Assembly (NCBI GenBank): GCA_001687465.1
Contig: LVLI01001602.1
Span: 1-27,534 of the forward strand
Direction: 5' to 3'
Source of the DNA: Halocafeteria seosinensis
Lineage: Eukaryota > Sar > Bigyra > Bicosoecida
Length of the DNA stretch: 27,534 nt
Shown here piece after piece: positions 19,988 through 27,534 of this stretch. Made by a program: the position numbers and the translations under genes. The notes below the pieces were generated by a model. The model ran no database searches and was not told the DNA's origin. It saw only the letters and a list, made by a program, of their open reading frames with translations. Each line of letters opens with the position of its first letter. Position 1 is the first letter of the stretch.

Positions 19988-20935
19988 GCTTAAAGATAGT
20001 GCAGCTTCCAAATATATCACAGGTATTAGTCTTGGACTCTTGTGATTTGACACAAGCCACGATGAATTGTGCGATAAAGGGTCTTGGCTCAATCAGGCCT
20101 AGGGTTCATGCATTCTCCACACAAGTAACAAATGACCCAACGACGTGATATTCAATGTGGTATTGTATATCGATTTCGTTAAGAGAATTGTCAGTGACAA
20201 TAATGAACATTTCGTATGGTGTACTGCAGTGTGGCAGTCACTGCCGTAGTGCCACCTACTGCAGCCATGTTTCCCCGCGCGCGTTTTTGAGGCACCTGTT
20301 TTGGGGAAGCAAGCCGTCCGATTCGGAAGCATGTGAGTCATTGGCCGATTTGGCTCCCTCGCGAAGCCAACAGAATCTAACGACTATTTGTTGACACCGA
20401 AAATAGCGTTACCATGAAACTACAGAGAAGGATTCATTTTCGATTCTGACAAGTTGTGGTCCGTACCACCTCTAACACTAATCGCTCTAAGACTGATGGA
20501 GAATCATTGCGATTGGCACACGACACTGGTCACCAATAGACCTCGTATTAATCCAGTGCTGGGTACTTCTGTACGATGCAATACAACATGGAAACTCGCC
20601 CTAAAACCTCCACTACTTGTACCACTGGTACACTTCGGTACCAGACACCCTGCTTGCACGTCGGACCACTGTCATCACCATCTCTTGGTTCGAAAGGGAC
20701 CATGATACTTAAATTGTTCTAGGTAATATCGATAAAGCGTGGAAAGACTCTCCGTGTCATTATGGCTGGATTCCAGCTGGAAGCAGTTCGCAAACTTCAA
20801 CGAGATTCCTGACTGGTTTGTACAATTGTACAACCCAGATACCAGTAGTTTTCACGTTTTCATGAAATTGCTGTACAAGGAATCGTATCGGAAGATCCCC
20901 AATAAGGGGGGCTCTAAAATTACGTTTCAACAAAC
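19988..20935. other. Gene-poor stretch of about 950 bp
   Basis: It lies upstream of both the small membrane-protein gene (-) and the PAC3-like gene (+), so it is the shared divergent region and the largest gap in the window. Several 60-80 codon frames exist but none has a domain or joins in phase to a neighbour. No tRNA-like cloverleaf was recognised. A short palindromic motif near 20618-20632 recurs at 27353-27369. Confidence 0.5.
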
Positions 20936-21706
20936 ATGGAGAATCCAGCAGACATATCAATCCATGAGGTGGATCCTCAGGAAGCGCCTATCCCTCAAAC
21001 ACGAATTAGTGTGGTATGTCATCGATTCGCGGGAACACCCACAGGGTATGTGGCATAGTAGTACACTGCTCGTTTCCCTGCTGCAGGACATTGAAACAGA
21101 AAAGCAGTCAGAGGGTTCGAAGATGTAAGCTCTACCTACCACGGTATCGCACGGGCTTCGGGACTGATTGAATACTGATTCGCAGAACCGAGCAAGTTAG
21201 TATTGTTGCTCAGCAATTTACAGATAAAATGGTGATAAATGTATGCGCACCGCAAGCAAAGTCTTTTGGAAGTGTGGTAGGTAGAGATGTTACCTGGACT
21301 TGCTCCACGCCGTGTGTGTATGTTTGGGTGACGATTGGTGTGCACAGCTAACAATTGCACCGCCAAATCTAACTAATGTGGCAAGCGCCGGCATCGAAGA
21401 AGTCCAGTTAGAAACTAAGGGCTTACTCGGAGAATCCGATAACGCCGGCTACGAAATTCTAGCGACGCAAATAATGCGACAGATGATGTAAGTTCGAACA
21501 TGATACGAAACTCTGGGTCACTTCCCTGTTCCATCTCTCGACCCTACAGAAACTGCGGAACACTAAAGACTTTGCTCTTGACAGTTAATTTGCAAGAACA
21601 TCAAATGGCTCCCAGAAACCTGAAAAAGCTCGTGGAAGGTATCAAAGCAGAATTCCTCGTCGGGAATAAAGACGCATCCCTGAAGAGTCAGGTGGCGGCA
21701 ACGTGA
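20936..21706 (+). CDS. Probable proteasome assembly chaperone 3 (PSMG3/PAC3-like)
   Basis: PAC3 (with PAC4) helps order alpha subunits while the 20S proteasome ring is built. Exons 20936-21013, 21087-21124, 21186-21276, 21348-21487 and 21550-21706; all phases fit, giving 167 aa. The size and plan match the family: a strand block (VSIVAQQFTDKMVINVCAP), a polar segment ending LTIAPP, then the block ETKGLLGESDNAGYEILATQI aligned with the LLG...ARQI region of PSMG3, a strand (TLKTLLLTVNLQ) and a C-terminal helix (NLKKLVEGIKAEFLV). Sequence identity is low, so the family call rests on pattern and length. The stop codon lies 9 bp from the stop of the convergent APRT gene, so the 3' untranslated regions must overlap. 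Confidence 0.55.
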
Positions 21707-21715
21707 AGGAACTTC

Positions 21716-22601
21716 TTAATCCACGTTAACGCGCATTACAGAGTAGACGTCAATGGGATAACCTAATGAATCACGGAGTTTTTCGCGTCCTTTTAAAGGC
21801 GGTAGCTCCACAACCACTATTCCTGCTAACACCGTCAAACCAAGCTTGTCTGCCAGCAGCGATGCGGCCTCCATTGTCCCCCCTGCGGTGCACCAATTTT
21901 CTTCGATATTTTGCAAGAGTACAGAGGAACAGAATCGTATTTACCAGTAGCTAGTAGGTCATCCACAATTACAACGTTTGGTCTGTCCCCTGTGTGACTT
22001 TTGTGATCTTGTACGTACTTGACGGCATCCTTCTGTAGCTCCACGGTGGCCTGACGAGACATGCGCTCCCTTTATGCTGTAAGCTACTCTGGAGATACTA
22101 CAGGTGGCATTAACTTACATTGCCATACTCTAACTCGTAGTCGTATGAGACAGTGTCTCCCGGTAGTTTGCCTTTCTTTCTCACAGGAAGGAACGGCACC
22201 TCCAACTCGAGGGCCAAGATGGGACCAAAGATAAATCCTCTTGCATCTAACCCGATGACGGCATCCACATCTTTCAATTTATCACGGCAAAAGTTTGCTA
22301 ATGCAGTGCTCAGCTTCCGAACGTTGGATGGCTTCAGAAATATTGGAAAGAAGTCCTGGAACATAATTCCTGCGGATCAGTGAAACTCGTGAAGTTAGCC
22401 CAGGACCGCCAAGATATTGCTGGTTTATTTGCCTACCTGGGCTCGGAAAATTTTCATGCTCACCCAATGCTTCATAAAATGCCTTCCTGTGTGCATCAAC
22501 GTGATAATCAACGGTAACTAAACGCTGGGTGAGTGGTGTTTAGAAGCGAACGTACCTATCCTCCTCTTCCATGGGAATGAGCCAGGGAGAGTCGTAGTCA
22601 T
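21716..22601 (-). CDS. APT: Adenine phosphoribosyltransferase
   Basis: It converts adenine and PRPP into AMP (purine salvage). Exons 22601-22556, 22517-22437, 22369-22119, 22050-21945 and 21882-21716 give about 216 aa, somewhat longer than the usual 180 because of the N-terminus. Landmarks are GIMFQDFFPIF (the F-x-D-I region), DAVIGLDARGFIFGPILA, VPFLPVRKKGKLPG, SYDYELEYGN, and the PRPP-binding loop VVIVDDLLATGGTMEAA, which is split by an intron between the two glycines. The last block is ELPPLKGREKL. Exons 2-5 are firm. Exon 1 (MTTTLPGSF...) with its 38-nt intron is the only join I found that keeps the frame, and remains tentative. The start is divergent from alanine racemase. Confidence 0.9.
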
Positions 22602-22919
22602 GCTTCCTGGTCTTCTGCTCGATCACCGCCCTATTCATATTGTTTGCCCCCTTGATATCCTTTTATTCTTCAATTAGTTGTATAGTTATCAACGATCAAA
22701 ATTGACAAGACTTCATCGCTGCGGCTGACTTCTAACAGTGGTATCTACAACCCAACCGTATTTCAACTTGCCACTTCACTGCGTGGGTTACAATTTAATC
22801 TAAAAATGAGGGCCTCAAACTTTATAAGTTGTGCGTGAGGTGGACGTTGTCAACAAAACATATGGAGACTTGGTGGCCTCCCTATTTTGTATGGAGTGTC
22901 AACTGAGGGACTGAATACG
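22602..22919. promoter_or_regulatory. Divergent region between APRT and alanine racemase
   Basis: These 318 bp separate two start codons pointing apart. No further gene is seen and no element is assigned. The first APRT exon is tentative, so its transcript may begin inside this region. Confidence 0.45.
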
Positions 22920-24220
22920 ATGGCAACTGTGCAACAAGAAGCTGACCAATTCTCTGACGTGCTTCCTCCTTCCTGGTTAGAAGTCAATCTGGACGTCATC
23001 AAGCAAAATTTCCTCGCTTTACAAAAGCATGTGGGAACGGAAGTTACAGTAGTTCCTACAATCAAAGCAAACGCATATGGACATGGAGCCACGCAAGTCG
23101 CGCAAGCTTGCATTGCGGCAGGTGCCCAGCACTTGGCCGTAGCAGCATTATATGAGGCCATACAGTTACGAAAGCACAACATTTCAGAGACACCAATACT
23201 AGTAATGAGTTACACGCGACCAAATGAAGTAACTATTGCAAAAAAATTGTCCATCACTCTGACTGCGTACGATGCGGAAGCAGTAGCCGCGTGGGCTCAG
23301 ATACTGGCTGCTTCGCATGGAGTGGAGAATGCTGACAACCAGCAAAGGCTCAAAGTGCATGTCAAAGTAGACAGTGGAATGGGGCGTCTTGGAGTATTGC
23401 CTAAACATTTAGATCAGCTCATGAAGGCATTGAAGGAACATGAAGCGTATATTGAGGTCGAGGGAATTTATACGCATTTCTCTAGGGCGGACGAGAGTGT
23501 GGAATGGACGAAGTATCAGGTATGACCTTTAACACCCACTTTCCAGTTTTGATTATAAGTATTATACAACTCAATCTAAAACTGCAGCTATCCGTTTTCA
23601 AGAGCTGTGTGAAACAGTTGGCCGACGGTGGATGGTTGTTTAAATACATACACTCTGGCAACAGTGCGGCATGCATTTTAGGAAAAGCCTATTGTGGCAA
23701 TCTTGCTCGATGTGGAATTTCTCTATATGGGTGCACTCCATCAGGAGAAAGAAAACTTCCTGAAGGGATATATCCTGCACTTCGATGGATGTCGCAAGTA
23801 GGACAGGTGAAGCTGTTGCCACCCAAGCATCCCATTGGCTACGGCAATACCTATGTTACTGAATCGGAAGAATATGTTGCACTAATACCTGTTGGATACA
23901 AAGATGGTTACAGACGAGGGCCGAATAATTGGGGAACAGTATTGATCCGAGGGACGAGGTGTCCTATTCGAGGTCGAGTATCCATGGAAAAAACAGTAGT
24001 TTCCATTGACCATTTGATGAAACGCAATGCTACCCCAATTGTACCTGGAGAAGAGGTGGTGCTCCTGGGAAGGCAGGGAGACGACGAAATTACCGCCGAA
24101 GAAGTAGCCCAAAAAATCGGAACGATTAACTACGAAATCTTAACAGCTTTGAATGCACTGGAAAGGCGCATCTTCGTCGATGAAAGCTCTGAGCTGGTCA
24201 ATAGCATAAACTTCGAGTAA
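22920..24220 (+). CDS. Alanine racemase (PLP-dependent, fold type III)
   Basis: It interconverts L- and D-alanine using pyridoxal phosphate. Two exons, 22920-23519 and 23588-24220, give 410 aa, slightly longer than bacterial Alr (about 360-390). The PLP lysine is K49 in PTIKANAYGHG. VKVDSGMGRLG and THFSRADE follow, and then the GYGNTY phosphate-site motif. The second catalytic base is Y304 in PVGYKDGY, and GRVSMEK lies where bacteria usually have GRVCMDQ. All key residues are present, so the enzyme should be active. The 68-nt intron shows it belongs to this genome rather than to a bacterial contaminant. Chosen start: the first ATG (MATVQQEA); upstream the frame is open only to a TTG. No targeting peptide is obvious. 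Confidence 0.93.
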
Positions 24221-24900
24221 TCTCTTTTAATCTAAGACTCAATTGTACGAGCTGCAACAAGCCTTCATCAGTCATGTGCTCTGGTTCTATCAGGTTGGGG
24301 ACAGATGGCTGGACGAGCAGGATCAATGAGTTACGGGATGAAGAAGACGCTGAAAATACTGTAGTCGCAAGAGTTCGCCTCTGAACTTAGAGTCTTAAGC
24401 AGTACGTCGTATCGCTGGCGTTCTCTGCCAGAGGAACGAGGTTAACTTTAGGCTAGTTACTGTACTTTAAGTTGACACCACATGAATACAAAAAGTACTT
24501 ATGAATCCAACTATCGCAGCTATTGTGGCCAGTATGTTATCCCAGGAGATTTCCTTGCCGAGTTGCCACCACGAAACTTCAACCTGGGATAAAAGGTTCA
24601 AGTTTGGGTTGATACTGCACACATTCGTGTTACATGTTTGTTGATCCAGCAATTGTTGGGAATGAAGGAATCAGTGTGCTGATTGAGCAGTCTTGTACGC
24701 TTCAATCGGAAGAGGGGACTTCACATAATCCTCTCCTCTATTTGTCGAGCAGAGTTGGAGGCTCAACTTGGGGTCCCCAAGTATCGATAACTAGGCCATC
24801 TACACTAAGTTTCCCCCCTGTTTGGGAGCCGTAGACGATGTTTATGAATCGTGGAAACAAGTACGTGACAAATCATAATTTACGTAGTGTTTGAGGATGC
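24221..24900. other. Intergenic stretch between alanine racemase and VPS37
   Basis: This 680-bp stretch holds the 3' flank of the racemase and the upstream region of VPS37. On the minus strand, 24590-24468 could be one exon of a small protein: a CAG acceptor precedes a frame with WWQLGKEISWDNIL and a hydrophobic segment TIAAIVGFISTFCIHVV. No in-phase start exon was found, so it is not called as a gene. Confidence 0.4.
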
Positions 24901-26282
24901 ATGTATGGAGAAGAGTGGTGGACTTTGTGCAGACGGAGGAAGCAGATCGAGAGCTTGGAACAGCGAAACCCCTTTGTCCAGCAGAAAAGTTCTAACCCAG
25001 ATATATTTCACGTCGGCTTGAGGTTATCCGATGGGAAGACAATTGTTACCGTGAGAATGTAAGCGCTTGCACTCACACCAATGTTTTGGGGGTGTGGTTA
25101 CGGTAGAGAAATGTTGTTGTGTTGCGTGAATACAGTATCCTGCCTGATGAGTTTCCCGCACAAAAGCCTCTCATGCAAATTCGTAGTGGGGATACCAAAT
25201 TGCGACATGAGTGGTTGGACGAAAACCAGAATTTAGCATATTGCCCAGAACTCGAAAACTGGCGAGGAAACAGTTCAGATGTGGGCATAGTGTTGCAGAA
25301 TATTATGCATTATTTTACTCAAAGGCCTCCTCAAATTGTGAGAACGAACCTGCCTGGTGGCTCGCAACAAGTTACAGGTCCTTCAAGTGCTCCCTATGCT
25401 GGTACACAACAGAGGGCTGGTGCTGCTGCAAGTAGTGGGTTCCGAAGTACTTACACCCCAGCTACAGGTACACCCATCAACCGAGTATACACGCCAAGGC
25501 ATGAGTCTGACAGTAGAACATTTCCCAACAATAACATATGGAACTCGACAGACCAAGAGAGTTCTCGAGCCCCTCCTTCTTACTCTCAGTATGGCCACCA
25601 AAGGAATACTTCAAGCTTCCCCATGGAAACAGTTTCGCGGGGAGAACGCCAGAACGACCGTTCTTCTCGCATCCAGCTTCCAGACATACCTGACGATTTT
25701 CCCGATCTTGATAAAAAACTTATTGCGGAACTGCAAGTATTTGAATTCGACGATAAACTTCGTGAAGCGTTTCTCATTAAACAGAAACCTGTGGAAAATT
25801 TCAGGGAGTTGGATAAGTCCTGCACACGTGAATCCCTCAAAATTGTTGAGGACAACCTTAAGCTGGAAAAGAAAATTAACGATCTGATGAAAGAAAGAGA
25901 TGAAAAGCGGGAAAGCGCGAACAGGTTGAGAGCTGAGGCAGAAGCACTGTCGAAGCAAATGGAGGAGATAAAGGGACGATTCAGACCGGAGGCAATTGCG
26001 CGTAGGTTGACCATGAAGGCGAAAGAATTAGACAAAGAGACGGAGCAGTATGCGTCCGACTTCGTGAGTCAATCGCAACCTGCTGAAGCGGACCAGAAGG
26101 AAGCAATCAATAAGTTCATGGATGAGTTTATGCAGAAAAGGGAGAAGTATCATGAAGCATCGGCAAAAGCCGAGTTAGTGGACCAAAAAGGGTTTGTAGA
26201 TTTCCGATCTAGCAATGGTTCTACGGAAGGTATAGATAGCGGGTTAGGAGTTGCTTCCACGAATGGAACCGTTTTCATTTAG
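24901..26282 (+). CDS. VPS37: ESCRT-I subunit VPS37 with UEV-like N-domain
   Basis: VPS37 is a subunit of ESCRT-I, which sorts ubiquitinated cargo into multivesicular bodies. Exons 24901-25058 and 25136-26282 give 434 aa. The N-terminal 130 residues look like the UEV-like domain of VPS37A: RRKQIESLEQRNP, FHVGLRLSDGKTIVTVR, then ILPDEFPAQKPLMQI (the 'P-x-x-FP-x-x-P' turn), and HYFTQRPPQI at the end. A Ser/Pro/Thr-rich linker follows (about 135-225). The Mod(r) domain runs from about 228 to 395 (IPDDFPDLDKKLIAELQ, FLIKQKPVENFRELDKSC) and is largely a coiled coil. The UEV plus Mod(r) combination is that of VPS37A rather than the short VPS37B-D or yeast type. The start ATG is the only one in phase with the first exon. 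Confidence 0.88.
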
Positions 26283-26316
26283 TGTAGTTTTCCGACGTTG
26301 TTGGTTGCCATCCAGC

Positions 26317-26917
26317 TTAAATATCTACTTCTTTCTGGTTCCGCCCGTTCTTCAAGTCGCCAAGCAATCCCACAAAAGCGTAGAGACCGACTACCGTCAC
26401 TGTACCAGCGCATACTTTCTGCATCTCAGTAACGAACAGTTCAGTAAACAGGGATGATAGTCGTTCCCGACGACGGTTTCACAAGGCAGAATCTTTGTCA
26501 TCTCTACGCAACCCAACCTGTGCTTCTCACCCAACTGCCTCCCTCTTCACCAGATTCATAGTAACGAACGTGACTGGTAACGTTCCTTCATACATGCATT
26601 CTTCAATCTCCCTCGTATAATAATTACAAAAAAATTACCAAGGGAACGTAACCCCTCTAGGGGGTTTCCAGAGTTCGGGAGAGATGACTCACCTGAATTA
26701 TGGGATCTTGCTCACTCTTGTTATATGTGGGGTTTCTATGATGAGAAAATTTGCTTTGGTGCTTCTGTACTTGGTCGGGGACCCTTGTCAACCTTGTATT
26801 GAGATCATCCCAAGGGTTAGCTCGGCGAGCCGCGGTGGAGGAGATCTTGCGACATCCCAGTTGCATTCCAGCCTGCTGGACGACACGTTGATTAGTCTTC
26901 AATACTCGAGCCGACAT
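26317..26917 (-). CDS. Small mitochondrial-type single-pass protein
   Basis: Not recognised. Exons 26917-26693 and 26418-26317 give 108 aa. The first 35 residues are basic and free of acidic residues (MSARVLKTNQRVVQQ, RKISSTAARRANP), as in matrix-targeting peptides with a cleavage site near RKISS/RRA. A polar middle part (NTRLTRVPDQVQKHQ) precedes one membrane segment, VCAGTVTVVGLYAFVGLLG, and a short charged end (DLKNGRNQKEVDI). This plan fits an accessory subunit of an inner-membrane complex, but no family could be named. The intron is 274 nt, the second longest here, and may hide another exon; both ends are in phase 0. The stop lies 34 bp from that of VPS37. Confidence 0.65.
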
Positions 26918-27534
26918 TTTTTCTTTCTTTTCTTGAATACACTAATGATTCGGAGCCTGAAGCTGTTTTCCAAGGTCTCTTATCTCCAACTCGTTTTACA
27001 CAGTCGGTGAATACCACAAATAATTAGGGGCAAATTCTGATTCCTGAGTCAAAAAGAGCCGTTGGATAAAGACGGATATCGTTTCCAAGATTCCAGCTTC
27101 GGCATAATTGACAACCACAATTGCGCCGTCGTGATTAAACGTGGTAAATCGTACGTGTTGGACGACTTCAGAACGAGCCGAGCCTTGTTCTTCGGAAGCC
27201 TAACACTGTCCACCAATCTCTGTCAAACTCAAAGTATCTGAAGTACCTTCTCTATTGTGGTATTTTGTAATGCCAAATGATTCGCCAGAGCGTTTGAATC
27301 TACTACTAAATGGGGCTGATTTCAGAGTCTATAAGTTGCAACTACCACTACTGGTTGTACCACTGGTACCCTACAAAGCCAAGGGGACAATACCAGTGGG
27401 GTTCACATACCCGGAAAAGTTGAGGGATAATGGTTTATCATGATTAGACGGAACAACGAACTGTACAAAATCGAATATTTTGATAATCTGTGAATAATAT
27501 TCCTATGGTATATCATATAATACCGAGTATATTC
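26918..27534. other. Terminal stretch without a recognised gene
   Basis: It holds the upstream region of the small mitochondrial-type gene. A 62-codon plus-strand frame at 27255-27443 has no recognised domain. It contains the CCACTACT...TTGTACCACTGGTAC motif that is also found near 20609-20632. Confidence 0.4.

Noticed and set aside
20670-20700. GGTTCGA as a tRNA T-loop
   Set aside because: No matching acceptor, D or anticodon stems around it.
20761-20811. ATG frame MAGFQLEAVRKLQ upstream of the PAC3-like gene
   Set aside because: It stops after 16 codons and does not join in phase to the following exon; at most an upstream ORF in the leader.
24330-24390. Possible C/D-box snoRNA (GATGAAG ... 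CTGA ... CTGA)
   Set aside because: The C box is off consensus and no closing stem or guide complement is visible.
24467-24652. Small membrane-protein gene on the minus strand
   Set aside because: One exon-like frame with a hydrophobic segment, but no in-phase start exon was found.
25586-26035. 149-codon minus-strand frame inside VPS37
   Set aside because: It is antisense to the Mod(r) coding sequence, Ser/Phe/Leu-rich as expected from the complement of a Lys/Glu-rich coiled coil.

Overview
The window is nuclear DNA of an intron-rich, gene-dense eukaryote. Its genes are interrupted by spliceosomal introns that are mostly 40-80 nt (GTAAGT-like donors, CAG acceptors). Its products are eukaryote-specific: HOPS/CORVET, ESCRT-I, spliceosome and proteasome-assembly factors. 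Base composition is moderate, and neighbours alternate in strand with very small gaps (9-100 bp between convergent stops, as little as 78 bp between divergent starts). The sequence suggests a unicellular eukaryote, possibly an alga, but does not allow closer placement. All gene models were built by eye by joining reading frames across GT/AG sites. About 42 introns were placed, and phases agree within every model.

Layout. 1-1816 is a large inverted repeat: two arms of about 0.8 kb around a 204-nt spacer, each carrying an AlkB-family dioxygenase. The right copy is open and the left copy is frameshifted and runs off the window. 2762-6322 holds two minus-strand tandem paralogues of an unrecognised Cys-rich, probably membrane-attached family with Pro/Gln-rich tails; both need a 7-nt microexon. 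6705-8533 (-) is an ABHD18-like alpha/beta hydrolase. 8980-13177 (+) is VPS18 in 12 exons, with a degenerate C-terminal RING. 13212-15071 (-) is an intronless protein with an IFT54/TRAF3IP1-like N-domain, ankyrin repeats and an F-box-like end. 15306-16953 (+) is a Cwc2-type splicing factor carrying an extra RanBP2-type zinc finger and a WW domain. 17042-17655 (-) is a PPIL1-type cyclophilin. 17734-19029 (+) is a membrane-anchored TPR protein. 19126-19987 (-) is a small single-pass protein with a basic Ser/Pro/Lys tail. 20936-21706 (+) is probably proteasome-assembly chaperone 3. 21716-22601 (-) is adenine phosphoribosyltransferase. 22920-24220 (+) is a two-exon alanine racemase. 24901-26282 (+) is the ESCRT-I subunit VPS37. 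26317-26917 (-) is a small, probably mitochondrial membrane protein.

Functional threads: VPS18 and VPS37 both serve endolysosomal trafficking. The Cwc2 protein and the PPIL1-like cyclophilin are convergent neighbours, and both families belong to the activated spliceosome. The rest look like unrelated housekeeping genes. The strongest leads are the diverged inverted duplication of the AlkB gene, the microexon-containing Cys-rich gene pair, the two unusual multidomain proteins (Cwc2 with RanBP2 finger and WW; IFT54-like domain with ANK and F-box), the ligand-poor VPS18 RING, and the intron-containing bacterial-type alanine racemase.
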